This document shows, in pieces, positions 35,651-49,600 of a DNA stretch of 64,000 nt (its first letter is position 1; each line of letters begins with the position of its first letter). Location: positions 186,001 through 250,000 of the forward strand of contig FJOG01000017.1 in the NCBI GenBank assembly GCA_900073065.1, read 5' to 3'. Origin of the DNA: Phialocephala subalpina. Lineage: Eukaryota; Ascomycota; Leotiomycetes; Helotiales; Mollisiaceae. The translations under genes and the position numbers were made by a program. The notes beneath the pieces are model-generated. The model was not told where the DNA came from. It did no database searches and was given only the letters and a program-made list of their open reading frames with translations.

Positions 35651-38600
35651 TTACCAGTCAATATTCCCCTCCCCCGGGCCCCCAATAGCACCAACAAGCT
35701 CCTTCTTGGCCTCAAACGGCTTCCGTCCCTTCATCCCAATACCATTCTTCCCAATCCGTCTATCAAGCTTCTCAAAAGGTCCTTCACCCGACTCCCCCTT
35801 CTTAACCATCCACTTCTTCGTCCCCAACACCCCATCCAACTCATGCACCGGCGGTAACTTCAAATACACCATCCCATCATCCCTCTCCTCAACCGGGAAC
35901 GTCGCAATCGAAACCTCTTCATCATTTTGGCATCGTCCAGCTTGTTCGCCATTGAGTTCGAAATTGCGTTTGTGGTTTGGACACGAGACCCAGAGTTTGT
36001 CGTCTTTATCTCCGATTAGGCCGTCCGAGAGGACGAAGGACCGTTTGTGCGGACACATTTGTTGAGATGCTAAGTATTTACCACGAACGCGGAAGATAGC
36101 GAGTTGTGTGTCGCCGCGTTTGATGGTTGCTGAGATGCCATTGGGTGCTGAGTCTGCGCCAGCGAAATGCGAGGCTTCGATGACGGGTTGCCAGGTCAAA
36201 CTCGTCCACTTCGTGTTCTTGAAATATTCCTTCACAGACTCTTTGGCCCAGTATACAGGCCTAGTCTGTCCACGATCTTGTTCCGTCTCCATGTTTTCGA
36301 CGGTTTCGGTTGTGTTGTTGAATTGGGCGAATTTCTTGCGGATTTCGGGATTCTTGACAGCCTCAGCCCATTCGTCGAAGAATGTTCCTACTAGTTCTTC
36401 CATTTGGGCTTCAAGGGAAGAGCAGATGCCGAGCTTGTCTTCAAGGATTACTTCTCGGAGATACTTGATTCCGCCGGGAAGGTTCTCGAGCCAGCGCGCG
36501 GTACGTTGCAATTTGTCGGCGGTGCGGATGTAGAACATTAGGTAGCGGTCCAAGATGGGGACTACGTCGTCGGGAGGGACGTCCTTTGCGAGGAGTTCGG
36601 AGTGTTTGGGGGAGGCGCCGCCATTGCCGCCGACGAAGATATTGAAGCCTTTGTCTGAGGCGATTAGGCCGAAGCTGGGTGGGTTATTAGTGAGTGTTCA
36701 GAAAGGGTGATGACTTTCGGGGAGGAGGATATCTGGATTTGGATGTGACATTGAGGAACGGACAATGTCGAACTTGAAGTCGGACATTGACCCGATCCTC
36801 AATGTCCTGTGCCAAGCTCGGACATTCTCCTCTTCTCAAAGTCCAGCCAGGGAAGGGAAACTCACTCCTTATTCTGTGCTTCAGCACACTCCCTCACACA
36901 CCCACTCACCCCACCCTTCATCTTATGCGGACTCCGAATACTCTTGTACCTCTCTTCTAGTCTAACTGCCATCCCCACACTATCACCAATCCCATACCGA
37001 CACCATGTTGTCCCCACACAACTCTTCACTGTCCGCAAACTCTTCGCATACGCATGTCCAGACTCAAATCCTCCCTCAATCAACTCCTCCCAAATCTTTA
37101 AGAGATCCTGTTTCTTCGCTCCAAACATATCGATTCTCTGTCCTCCAGTGATCTTCGTGTACAGATCGTATTTCTTCGCCACATTGCCTAGGACAATCAA
37201 CTTATCCGGCGTGATCTCTCCTGCCGAGACTCTCGGGATGACCGAGTAGGTGCCGTTTCGCTGAATATTCCCAAGGAAACGATCATTCGTCTCTTGAAGT
37301 CCAATATGGGATTTATCCATAACATGCGGATTCCACAAACTCGAAAAGATACTCCCAATACTTGGCTTACAAGCCTCACACCCCTGACTCTCCTTATCAT
37401 TCCCCGCCTCCCTCATCACTTCCTGCAGCGTCTTCAACTTCTTCACCGAGATAATATTATACAGATCCGCTCTGCTATAATTAAAGTGGGGACAGATATG
37501 ATTCTTGACTTCTTGTCCCATAGCTTTCATCTGAGCATTGAAAATGCTGGTGACGAGTGGCATGCAGCCTCCACAGCCGGTGCCGGCTTTGGTGCAGGAT
37601 TTCACGTCGCCGATGGATTTGCAGGTTCCGTTTTTGACGGTGGTTACGACGTCGCCTTTTGTGACGTTGTGGCAGGAACAGATTTGTGTGTCGTCGTCGA
37701 GGTCGTTGCCGTCGTCTTCTCCTCCTTTGCTTGCGCCAAGAATGAAGTCCGAGGGTGGGATGTCGAGAGCCTTTTGGTTCTTGACCATAGGGACGAGCTT
37801 CACGTAGTCTTTGGTGTCGCCGATCATCATGCCACCGAGGAGGTATTTGCCGTCTAGTGTGAAAAGGTATTTCTTGTAGACGTTGGAGAAGGGGTCTTTG
37901 TATGTTAGGGCTTTCACGGGACTTGGTGGCGTTCCATTCGTGAGTTTGGAGAGAGGGTCGGGGGAGCCTTCTTTCTTTCGAGTGGCGCGGATGGGGAGGT
38001 GCTTGGGGCCGTCGCGGTCGGCGAAGAAGTCTCCAAAGCTGGCGACTTCGACACCTAGGAGCTTGAGCTTGGTGCTGAGATCTGGACGCTTGAATTTTCG
38101 GTAGGAGTGGACTTTGGCTTGGGTGAGGTTGAAGGAGAGGACGTCTGCCATTTCGATTCCGGGGGCGATGAGACCGAAGGTTTGGTTCTCCCAGCTGGCA
38201 CATTCTCCAATGGCGAAGATATCCTTGGTAGAAGTACTCAGATCTTCACCGACAACAATTCCACCTCCTCGATCCGCACATTTGATGCCTGCTCTCCTGG
38301 CAAGCTCATCTCTCGCCTTGATACCAATTGCAAAGCAGATTGTGCTGCAATTCATCTTCTCTCCATCCTCAAACACAACTCCCTTCACATGATTGTCCTC
38401 TGTAACCTCAATCTTGCCCACTCTCTTACTCAATAGCACATCGAGTCCCAGATCTCGGACCTGCTGCACCACCAGCCCACCAGCATCACCATCCAACTGT
38501 CTACTCAACACCCACCTATTCCTCTCAATCAACTTGACTCTCTCAAAACACTCCAAATCCATCATTGCCTTAGCAGCCTCCAGACCTAGAAGCCCTCCAC

Positions 38601-39353
38601 CAACAACAGCTCCATGTGTGCCTTTCCTTTCTGCCGCGAACTCTATCAATTTCTGCAAATCTTCGATAGTGCGGTAGACGAAGACGCCTTTGGCGTCGTG
38701 CCCGGGTGTGTGTCGGGGGAGGAGGGCATCGGAGCCAGTGGCTAGGACGAGGATGTCGTAGGGGACTGTTTCGCCGGAGGAGCAGGAGACGAGTTTGTGT
38801 TCGGGGTGGATTTCGGTTACTTTGGTGTTAAGGTGGTAATTTAGGGAACCTTCTGGGACGTTGGAATACTAGTATTCTGTTAGTAAGGTGTGCTGGGGGT
38901 TGAAGAAGGGAGATGTACCCATTCTTTGGGATTGAGGTAGAGGTTCTCGACTTTTCGGTGTTGGAAGAAGCTAGTGAGTCCGACGCGGTTGTATGCTAGG
39001 TGTGCTTCTTCGCCGATGACTATGATGTCGTATTCTCTTCGCTTGGCGTCGAGCTTCATTAATTTCTCTCTGCGAGTTGCATATTAGCTCTGTTCATCTC
39101 CAAACAGCTTTCAATTCCCATGACCTAGAGCCATTTTCTGCTTAAAAGCTTGAGCTGCAGAGAGCAGCAGAGAAAAATGAATTGGAACCCACATAAAGCT
39201 AATTCCCACCATTCCCAATCCTACCACAACCACCTTCTTTCTAGGTCCGCCATGAGCTTCATTCTCACTCCCTTTCACACCATCTGGTCCGCCCTCAATT
39301 GGACCAGCTTTGATGTCCTCAGACGGCACTTGAGGCTGCCAATTGCTCGACAT
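35651..39353 (-). CDS. niiA: Assimilatory nitrite reductase [NAD(P)H]
   Basis: complement(join(35651..36674,36866..38868,38919..39069,39193..39353)) gives 1112 residues. It reduces nitrite to ammonium with six electrons in the cytosol. The N-terminal FAD/NAD(P)H oxidoreductase part starts with [10 protein letters not shown] and has a second dinucleotide fold at [17 protein letters not shown]-like [2Fe-2S] part follows with CSCHNV and CGGC. The sirohaem/[4Fe-4S] core has CVGTTWC and, across the last intron, [17 protein letters not shown]-terminal Rieske domain has CPHKRSF and CPNHKRNF, as in other fungal nitrite reductases. Likely control is nitrogen-metabolite regulation; see the GATA sites upstream. 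No nitrate reductase or nitrate transporter lies beside it in the window. Confidence 0.96.
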
Positions 39354-40715
39354 CTTGCTTCCTCACCCCGTCGCTCTCTCTTGATATTGTCTAGACCCTA
39401 GTTCGCGTACTTCACCGCAGCATACCCGCGCTGTGTATCGTCCGATAGGGGTTTGGGTATCTCTCACAAACAAACAATTCAAATCCCAGAGTGCAAAGAG
39501 AAATGATATGAAAAGAAAGAGAGGATACAAACAACAGAAGATGCAACCTCACCTAGCTTGCCAACACCTACCATCTCAAGCTTCGTCTGTTCGGATAGCC
39601 ATCTCCCACCAAATCCTCGGAAATCGATCGAGCCCCTGCACCATTCCTTACCTACCTAGCTTTGACCAATAAGCAATAGTGTATTGGGGACCAGACCATC
39701 GGAGAAGCAAATATCTGAGATCATCGATTGACCACAGCCTCGACGTTTCCTTTTGCGTGGGCTTATCAGAGAGGTGTAGGCCTACCGAGGAGTTGTTAGT
39801 GTTTGGATCACTTTTTTGGTGGAGGACGATCGGGGAGAGCTTATCGCACCAATTGATAAGGCTACGCGGAGGTGGAATTGGTGCTTCTCATTGGCTGTTA
39901 GCTGAGGATGAAATGTGATTGGAAGTGTGAGGAGAGCATGTGGGGCTCGCGAACGGAGAAACATGGAGATGTCGAGTGGGGAGTTTGGTAATAGAATTTG
40001 GGAGGTGGTACATAAATCCGAGGGAATACCCTGAAGTTTGGTGATGGGCAGGAAGTTTGCAATCTGGTATGGAGAAATGTCGGGGTCTTGGTTTGTTGCA
40101 TTTTTAGTGAGTACGGTTGGACTCGAGTTTTGGTGTGCGGTGAGATGCTTTAGGCGAGCTTCGTGGGCGACAGGTCTTGCGCTGAGAGAAACTCTGCATT
40201 TGTATCGGCCTCAAGTGAGTTTCGTTTGCACAGGTGTTTGTCCTGACCACTATAGAATGGGTCGATTGACTCGTAAGAGTTGCTTTGATTGTTCTTGAAT
40301 CTGCATTCGGATATACTGTACAACGAACGTTTCTATGAAGAAACTGAAATTCATGAGGACAAGCAGCAAGAAGCATGCAATGAATTGTTCCTATTAAGCA
40401 GCAAGTGGAGCTTTTCTCATCACAACGTGCTCTCTAGCCTCTCTATGATAACATCTCAATGCTATCGAGATCCCTAAGAACACTTCTTTCTGGCCATCCC
40501 TCGAACTCCGTAGCAATCATTCCTGCAAAGTGCAATATGGAGAAAAGTTGAAAACAAAAGAAAACAATCCCATGCTTCTTGCCCACCCATTGCGCCGTCA
40601 AACACGTCCATATGTATCAGTGAAGTCGTGGCATACAAGCAAAGTGGCCGCTCCCATCGCGAAAATATTTTTGGCATCGTACAAAGAAATGAAAAGTGAT
40701 GTTGAGTTGAATTGA
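39354..40715. other. Intergenic region between niiA and srbA
   Basis: About 1.36 kb. It contains the niiA promoter, including the GATA cluster, and the 3' flank of srbA. No other gene is recognised; in particular there is no divergent niaD. Confidence 0.55.
39755..39875. promoter_or_regulatory. Cluster of GATA-factor sites upstream of niiA
   Basis: Three GATAAG cores (CTTATC at 39762-39767 and 39840-39845; GATAAG at 39855-39860) lie 400-510 bp before the niiA start. AreA/NIT2-type GATA activators bind such clustered sites in other fungi. The adjacent CTACGCGGAG (near 39862-39871), read on the other strand as CTCCGCGT, is one base off the NirA consensus CTCCGHGG. Function is inferred from position and motif only. 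Confidence 0.5.
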
Positions 40716-43713
40716 TCAACAACCCTCTTCACCATCGTCGCTCATGCTCTCGTATCCGGCGTCCTCCATGCCGACGATACGCTTCTTAATACTTAAGCAG
40801 CGCTCGACCATGGCACGCTTGACTTCCTTGTCGAGACTGCTCTTCTCACAAGCCTTACCACCAATCCAGATTCTCAGCGCGCCAGCTAGGTGCTCCAAAT
40901 TGCTGGTGCAGCTAATGGCGACGAGATCGTGGCCATTGATCTTCTCCATGAGCTTGAAGCAGGCGGTGAAGCCAAGGAGGGTAAGATCTCTTGGACGGAC
41001 AGTAGCGACGATGCGATGAGCGGCTTCGGGATTGGATGGTGATGGGAAACGCTCGATGTGTGCCATTGCCATTGCACAACGCAGTGACATCTTGACGTCT
41101 GGAAGACCAGCGAGAGAAGTGGTTGTCTTGATCAGGCTTGAGGATTTCTTGAATACCTTCTTCTCCAATGGACTAAAGGCTGTCATGGCAATTGCAATAC
41201 TGGCTCCACGCTTCTCCTGGACCAAGACAGCGCGGGCGACTAGAGCTCGAACTTGGGCAGCAGAACCAATTGGGGCGGTCTTAATGGCAAGAGTGACACT
41301 TTCGAGGATGAATTGTCTTGCAACAAGATCATCTTCAGAGGTGCTGAGACTCTTGGCGAGTGCGCCGTCCAAGACAAGACTAGAGTACCATGCAGCGACA
41401 GCATCAAGTGGGCTACGAATGGCGTGATCATCGACGACACCATCCATACCATCGTTACCGCCCTCAATGTTGTTGGTAGTAGGCAGGTGCCAAGCAAGAT
41501 TATAAGCCCGTTGAGTGATGCTCTCAACCAGGACACTATCACAGGGTTGCGCGAGAAGTGCAACGAGGTATTCTGGCAGGCCATCCTCCTGCTTTTCATT
41601 TGCGCAAGTCATGAGCTTGTGTAGATTCAATGCCTCATTCCACTTTGATCGAGCAAACTTGGCTGAGATTGCAGGGAACAAGTAGAAGCCATTGAAGCCA
41701 GCGTTGCCGAGCTCCCAGAGGAGAACACGGATGTGCAACGCCTTTAGCATGAGGCGAGCTGGCGTATCCGGTAGAGTGTAAGAGGCAAGCAAGGTCAATG
41801 TGAGTCTACTCAAGCTGACTTCGACATCTCCACCGGCTAGTTGGGCATCAAGAGCGATGGTCCATGCCTTGATGCGAGCGATTTCTTGTTGTTCAGTGAC
41901 ACCCGTAATCCAAGCAAAGTAATGTGCACCGATGACGTTGCGCGTACTGAGCTTCCACATCTTCAACCACAGAGCTGCGGCCTCAAGCAAGAAGTTGTGG
42001 CGTGGTACCCAGACTGTTTGGATTGCGGTGAGCCAGGCTTGTCTGCGGACTTGGATCGGTGAGGCGAGGGATGGTGCAGCTGAAAGAGAAGGAGTTTGAG
42101 TCTTTCCGTTGTCTGACTTGGGTTTGGAAGCGAATAGTGATGGCAGGAATGCATAGAGTAGGATACCGAACACCAAGAAAAGCTTGATCCACGCCATACC
42201 GTTGATATGGTTGCCGAGGACGTTGAATTCCAGGTGCGAGTGGATACCTGAGCTCAGCCCTCTCAAGAGGTGTACTGGAAGAGCAAATAGACCTCGAGCA
42301 TTGGGAGTATCTTCCTTTTGTTCGGTCTCGCGCATGCCTTCGAAGAACATCAAGCCTGCGAGCGAGCCAACCATTAATTTGCCGAAGTATGGATTGTTTT
42401 GCCATCCGTTCTGACCCATTGGTCGAGCTGGCTGGTATTGCTCTTGGGGCACGGGGAAGTGCTGTTGGTTCATACCATCTACAGTGATGTTAGTCAAAAA
42501 CACTCGGAACGACGCATCACGCGATGCTTGGATTAGCTGTGAGAAGGACTTACTTTGAAGTCTTCTAATATCATCAGGGACGTGAATCATGCCTTGAGGC
42601 TCAACTCCACCTGGGGATGGGCCCGGAGTGTTGTAATCATTGAATTGGAATGGGTTGCCCATTGGGGGTGCTGGGTTGAATCCCATCGAGCCAGACCGGA
42701 AAAGTGTCTCAAATGCTGCGAGACGTGCCTTTTGCTCTGCATTCTCGTCTTGTAGTCGCTTGTTACGCTTCTCTAAGTGATTGATATACTCAGTGGCTTT
42801 ACTAAGAACCTGTTATTTGTGTTAGAAAAGTTCATCTATGTTGACACTGCAGTAGGCAACATCCGACTCCAAGGACAAACATCCGGTCCTCGACTGTCAG
42901 ACTTGACAACACCAACAACCGTGAGGCACTGACCTCCTCTTTCTCTTTCCATAAACAAGACCGATATGCCTTCGGACATCCCATTGAGATGGTGCTTAGA
43001 GCCCAACATAACGACTGGACAAGTATCCGTTCCGCCAACACGAAGAAATTTCGACTTACGGTGGCTTTGTTCAATTTATGGGCGGGTGTCAGACCTTGCA
43101 AGTCCTCTCTATCATCAGCCGTGTCTTCACCTCGTGCGCTCTTGGTCATAATTCGTAAACTCGGTACACTGTCCCGCAGCGCCGCGATCTTATCGTTGAG
43201 GTTTGTGCGATATCGCTTCTCGATCATATTATGGGCAGTCTTCTTGACAGGAGGGTTCGAGTCATCGTCGTCGTCGTCATCTGCCTCCGCCGAGGACTTG
43301 CGCTTGCGACTGCGCTCCTCCCTATCATGATTGTCGGGCGAGGATATGGATCGGCTTTTGTTGCTGGCCGTCGAGTTCGGACTGTGCTGACTACGGTACT
43401 GTAGGTGTTGAGGCATGGCGATGTTGCGCAACTTCTCTTGTTGAGCAGGCGTAAGCGTGTTCATCGTGGTGTAGGAGGTAGTAGGAATGGGTTCGACTTT
43501 GGTCTCGATAGGTTGCTCCCAGCTGAGGGGTGTAGAATAGAGATTCCCTTCGTACGGCGGAGTCTCTTGATCCCAATCAGCTGGGAAGAGAGGGTCGTCG
43601 TCCAGCGCCAGGTTGTCGGTGAACGCCACACTGTCGTCGAAGGTGCTTAAAGGGTCGAAAGCTGCAGAGATACCTGAAAGAGAAGAAGGGTCAAATGAAT
43701 CGCGAGATTCCAT
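40716..43713 (-). CDS. srbA: SREBP-type membrane-bound bHLH transcription factor
   Basis: complement(join(40716..42478,42554..42809,43060..43713)) gives 890 residues. The bHLH region begins near residue 160 with [12 protein letters not shown]. The Tyr at about 168 in the basic helix is the diagnostic SREBP residue that allows sterol-element binding. A leucine-zipper-like stretch follows the intron. An acidic run (about 144-151) lies before the bHLH. Two hydrophobic segments, about 336-352 and 397-418, fit the ER-membrane hairpin, and a long C-terminal region follows, as in fungal SrbA/Sre1. In Aspergillus and fission yeast these factors are cleaved from the ER under low oxygen or sterol and activate ergosterol genes. 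The first intron is long for this window (250 bp) and splits the end of the bHLH. Confidence 0.9.
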
Positions 43714-45948
43714 AATGAGGCGCTCTCACGGGAGTGGGAGGTAAGGGTTTTGAGAGTATGAGCTGATATGATGCGAAGTTCTGCAGGCAAGAAGTGAGAC
43801 AAGGATCAATCACGCGAGACTTCAGGATCTTGTGGGAAAGTGTTTTCAATTGCTCCTAAAATCGAAGTCGAAGTGGTGCCATTTTGTTCTCGTACGATGT
43901 CTCCTGCGGAGGTTGAATCTATGCCACTCGACCCCTGCAACGGGACCTACCAAATGGCGCTTAGTTTCTGAGTCGATACTCGAAGAAGCCTAGCTCATGT
44001 AAACATAGCTGTAAAGTTCATGTCTCGAAGCACGATAGGAACATTAAATTATCAAGACATCTTGTTACCACCGGTATGCCGGCGAGATAAATGGCATTGT
44101 TCTCACAGTATAGATCTGTACTGTCCTTGGCAATCTAGAAGATTTAAGGTTATCTTTGTTGTGTTTGTCGGATTTCTTCTTGTCCTTTCACTCTTCCCTC
44201 CTTACAGCCTCTTCTAAGACCTTCCTTCATCGTATGATTTTGAGCGCCAAAGTACAGCCTACGAGGCATACTGCCCCACATCCAATACTCGAGGCCAAAG
44301 AGCTCCATGCCTTACATCTTTCTGTCGGCAGTTTTTCTGGTGATTGGTTAGGCTTGAGGATCCTCTTCCTATCACTATTTTTGAGAGATACGTCAAGAAG
44401 ATCTCCATAATCTCACCACGACTTCCACTTCATCGAGGCGCTGCATACATTCCTCGCGGCCACATCATTATTTTTGGCAGTATTATGGATGACTGAATGG
44501 ATTGGGGACATTCATAGTCTACATAAGTCATTTTGGAGAGCACAGATGGGATCATTACTGGTATAGACGGCGGTGTCCAAATTCAGATATCCGCCGTATG
44601 GAATCTTCGAATAGCAATACAATTCCACTTCCGAAGGCAAAGTTATGCACAACTTGCATCTTCACCGCGAATTAGAACGGGTATGCAAGCTATCGTTATT
44701 CTTGTGATGTTGACCACAAATTTTGGAGATATCAGAGATCCTCAGATCTACCGGCAGCCGTTGCGGAAGTGCCGTGCATCAACCCCACATTCGGATAAGG
44801 GCTAAAATTTCAGGGAGCAAAGCTTTGCCAGCGAGTGCCTGTTCGTTGTTACTTATTACGGTTGTAAGAGATCTCATATTTTCCCTTCCTTCTTGGTCGA
44901 GTGATGTGGTTTCGAGACATTTTGAGAATTATTCCCGCCCATGTAGCCAAGAAGAGGACGAAGACGAAAAGTCCGAACGACCCGATTTCAGAAGGAATCT
45001 TCGATCATTTGATTTGCCTTGAGTTTGAAGGAAAGTTGGCGAGTTTGGAAGATACATGGTTCTGACAGTCCCTATGTTGAAGACACTTCCCACCTCACCC
45101 CTCCACCCAAAGACATCGCACTCACTCCTAGTATGGTCATGATCCAGAATTCTGATCAATAGTCTAGAAATTTATAGCTGTCGGCAGCTCGCGCTGCATT
45201 GTTGGATCAAGAAGATCTCCCATCAGGGCATTTCACATGGGCTACCCGGCATCCGTGTTCCCTCCTCAAATCGTGTCACCAATGGCTGTGAGGAGAGTCA
45301 AGGGACCACAACACTCGTTGTATTTATATTCTAGCAATTGCATTATACAGTATGAATGTACCGCCAAATGAAAGAGATTCAAAAACAACTGAAAAACAAC
45401 CATCGAATACCGAGTCTCGTTCATTTCATCTAGGCATAACAATTCTGTTTTTGTACGCAATGCCACGTTGGCGTTCTTCACCATTCAATGCGTTCATGCT
45501 TCACGAACAATGTTCTCGATTTCGGCCTCGCGGACGCCTCAAGCCTCGAAACAATTTCTAGAACATATTTCATGAGTCTCTTCATATAACTCAAGGCAGA
45601 TCCTTCTATCGAAGGCTTCTTGGATCCCGGAAGTTCTCTCGCAGAAAGCCATACGCTGTATGCAACTTTCCGGAGCACCTGCCCGAGACCGAAACTTCAA
45701 GTGGAAAGCTCAGCTCAGCTCATTTTCTCAGCCAAAATGCCTCGCGGGAACGTAGATTGTTATAGATAATCTCCTCCAGAATTGAGGCTATTCTGCTGTA
45801 TCCGAGATCGTAACACTAATCTCTGGAAGGTCCTCGACATGTATCAAAATCTTCAGGTAAGGCAGGACTCGGCTTTAAGACGAAGCGTAGTTTGGCTCGA
45901 GCCGACGCTTCGCACACTAGGCGACATCTTAGAACTTTTTCCAACATC
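43714..45948. other. Intergenic stretch, no gene seen
   Basis: This is the srbA promoter side on the left. Beyond it there are only short frames; no repeat or RNA gene is recognised until the tandem duplication. Confidence 0.5.
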
Positions 45949-46447
45949 ACTTCTTCACAACTTCACAACCATCTAAGAATATGTTTCTGCTCTGCATATG
46001 CACTCGACGAAGATCATACTGCGAGAAACTCGGTTGTACTCATTTCACAATGTTCTTCCCACCAAACCACCCACGTATGAGTGGCCGGCGCGCCGTGAGG
46101 ATTTATTCACGCGTCGTACTCAAACCCACCGGGTTTCAGTCGAAACAAGGTGTGCAGGGTCCGCACGCACACTCCCCTCAATCCGAATGTCTCACCCCAC
46201 TTCTTCACAACTTCACAACCATCTAAGAATATGTTTCTGCTCTGCATATGCACTCGACGAAGATCATACTGCGAGAAACTCGGTTGTACTCATTTCACAA
46301 TGTTCTTCCCACCAAACCACCCACGTATGAGTGGCCGGCGCGCCGTGAGGATTTATTCACGCGTCGTACTCAAACCCACCGGGTTTCAGTCGAAACAAGG
46401 TGTGCAGGGTCCGCACGCACACTCCCCTCAATCCGAATGTCTCACCC
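45949..46447. repeat. Perfect 250-bp tandem duplication
   Basis: 45949-46198 and 46199-46447 are the same sequence by eye, with a period of exactly 250 bp. Each unit contains one GGCGCGCC octamer and ends in gaatgtctcaccc. It lies about 200 bp before the start of the large membrane-protein gene. It is either a very recent duplication or a local assembly error. Confidence 0.9.
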
Positions 46448-46656
46448 AGTGCCCACCTCGATCTCGTAACCTTCTCTCTGTACATACCCACTACCTGGTA
46501 TTAACGGCTTTTTGCTCGTCCTCGTCGCTGGTCACCATGAGTTTGCGTTGACAGCTAACCATGATGCGCTTTTATGAACTCTAATTCTTACAACCTCTCC
46601 CATAGACTGGGTTTATCATTATAATTTCTTTCCTTTGTCAGTAATTCTGTGCCGCG

Positions 46657-49600
46657 ATGGCCATATCTGATGCCGTTCAGACCTTGTCAGCGGCATTCTC
46701 ATTGTAAGTATTGAGTGTACCCCTCTGCCGAAGTGCTGTCTGCTAATCAAAGTGTAGTGGTATCTTACTTCAAGCTGCGACTGGCGCCTTATTTGTCTAC
46801 TATCGAGGTCATGGTTCAACTATATTTCAGGACGGCCGGAGGCTGGTCCTCGTGCTGTTCTTGTTGTTTGCTGCCCTGTGGGCGCAAATAGACTTTGTGA
46901 ACCTTCTTTTACCAGCAACGATGGCCACAGGATGTCAGGCGACGCTTATCATCACGACGATGTTCGACCAGCTGGCGAGAGTAGGCATGGAGCAGTTTCT
47001 ATTGTGGTCGGTGGGATATGGGACACGATTGACGGCCGAACGATTGATATTGCAGGGAGTTTTGCTAGCAAGATTGGTTGCGGGTGGATTGCTGGTGGGA
47101 TTCACAAGGCCACAGTTTGAGCCAGTATGCGTAGCTCAAACTTCCGTCACCCCAATCGCAATCGTTGTCCTCGCTCTAGATGCGATAATCGTTGGCGTCC
47201 TGTTGGTTCGAGCCGCGTCATTGGGGATGTTTCGAGATATGGGCGGGAAGGATGGAGAGCAAAGTAAGGCTTTAGTGTTCAGCATTTTTGGGTTTGGTTT
47301 CTGGACTGCAGTAAGTTTGGCTTGCCGAAAAGCTGAATCAGGGGCTAATCCAGGACTCAGATGAGTGTGCCTATGATTTTAGGTATTCCGACGATTATGC
47401 TCCTTCTCAGGACGGTGTTGCCAGCCAATGGTCTTCTCGTTCTTGTTGGTAAGTAGAGTGTATCGAAAACTACGACTCTTTTACTGACGTACCCAGGAAT
47501 CGTCACCATGTTTCCCCATGCATTGCTCTCAGACCGTGAACAAATAACTACACCAGAAGCCAGCTCACCATTTGTTCAACCAATGCCTGCATCTCGACAG
47601 ATCTTCCGGGAAAGCGTCAACAACGACGGTTCTCCTATTTCGAACCACAACTACACAAAATCAGGCTCTCTATTCGTGGTCAACCCCTCCGCCACTCCAC
47701 GTGACTCTCCACGAGGTGTATTTTCCAGCAGTCCTCGAGGTGATACGAGAGGTTTTACGAAGATGAACGAGGAGGTCAGCGTTCGAGACTTAGGAGATGC
47801 TCCGGAACGACCAGACAGACCAGAGCGAAGTGCGCCAGGATATCGAGGCTCAAGCGGTGTCTTCCCATCTATTCTCTCAGCACCAACGGCATCAGCACTT
47901 GCTCCTCAGATCAGACCTAACATCACAGTGAACACGAAGGTCATCTCAGGACCCATGAATCTGGGCCCTTCTCCAGCTCAGCAGAAACGAGGACTATTCA
48001 ACTTCAACAAGACGCCTACTAAGCCTAGTGTTCGGTCACTTGGTATCTCACAGCCTGTAGCTTTGGATACGGACAGTGGAGCTCAACCATTCGCGAGGAT
48101 GCAGACAATTGATCTTGCAACTGCTGCTCTGAACGAGCGGGAACGACGAGATGGCGCTACTGCAAGGGCAAAACTGGTAGCTAACCGTCCAGCTCCACAA
48201 CCACCAACCATGTCCTCGCAAGAGGCGTTGAGGAAGAGTGTCAGTGTGAAGAGAAAGCAGATGCCATCGCAACCTTCAGAAGCCATGCCTACTATCCCCG
48301 GCTCCGTAACCTCATCTCGTGACGCTGAGGTTGGGAGCACCACTTCAGCATCTCTTTCACCAGGACGAGAAGAAGTGCGACGGCGCTCACCGAGACAAAA
48401 CAACGGGTTTCAGAACATGCCTGTCATTGATGCCAAGACTGGAAAGCCCACTCAACTTCAGCGTAAGAATACTTTGGGTGGACTTCCTTCGAATCCCCGA
48501 GCGACGAGGATAATAAATACTGCTCCTCAGCCACCGAAGATGGCCGTCCCGCAACAGACAGTGATGTTCATGAACGATATTGTTTACGACAATCCTGGTG
48601 TTGTGAAGACCATCATCAGAGATGCACCGGGAATGTATGCGAAGCGACCGAAGACAGCAGGAAAGGGGTCTATGGACTCAACTAGCTCGTTGCATTCTGC
48701 TGGATCAATCATCCATCGACCAAGACCGTATAAACGCGATCAATCGAAAGACCGATCTCTCTACCCCAGCGAGCCAAGTCCAGGACATAGGAGAAGTAGA
48801 TCTGGGTCCAGCATCACGCCTCGAAGGAGCATTTTCCAGTCCAACCCCGGAAGTCCAACGATGTTACCTCCACTACCACCTCCACCAACCACTGCTGCGG
48901 ACTTGAAGAGACTGTTACCAAATGATACGAAGAGCATGACATTCGACGAGAAGATCGAATTACTGTTCCCCGCTCCGCCAGGTGGATCATCAACTCTCCA
49001 GCGTCGCTCATCTGTACCATCTCTTCCTCGCGTCCCCTCAGTCTTCATGTCCGAATCTCCTCAAGCTCAATCTCCAACAGAAGAAGAAGCTGCAGCTCGA
49101 CGACAATCCAAGCGCACAACAATCGGCGCATTCCTCACCGATGCCATTCCTCCACCAATCCCAGCCAAATCTCCAAAACGAGAATCCATCAAAGCAGAGA
49201 AAGCACGTCAAACTTACCGATTCAGCGCAAATACCTACCGAACAATCGCCGATGAGGTTGGCGAGACCTGGATTCCTGGAATCCCATCTGATGCGGTCGA
49301 GCTTCGGAATCAACTTCTTGGTGTACCGAAACGACAGTCTGTTCTTGACGATATGCGAAAATCGCATTTCAGTCAAACCACGAATGCTAACTCTGAGGAT
49401 GATTCAACGACGTACTGGGGCTCGGTACACGATAATGTCCCAGCCGTCAACATTACAGCTGTGAGACAGAACGCTCGATCAACATTCATCAAGCCGTATG
49501 ATTCGAAGAAATCGAGCACCGTACCTTCTATGCATACTGTAAACAGCGACGACGCTAGAGAAGGAGAGGAAATCATGACTGTCATGCTTGCTAGCGAAAC

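Noticed and set aside
37481..38203. 240-codon Arg/Pro/His-rich minus-strand frame within niiA
   Set aside because: Out-of-frame shadow of the nitrite reductase coding sequence with composition typical of a frame shadow.
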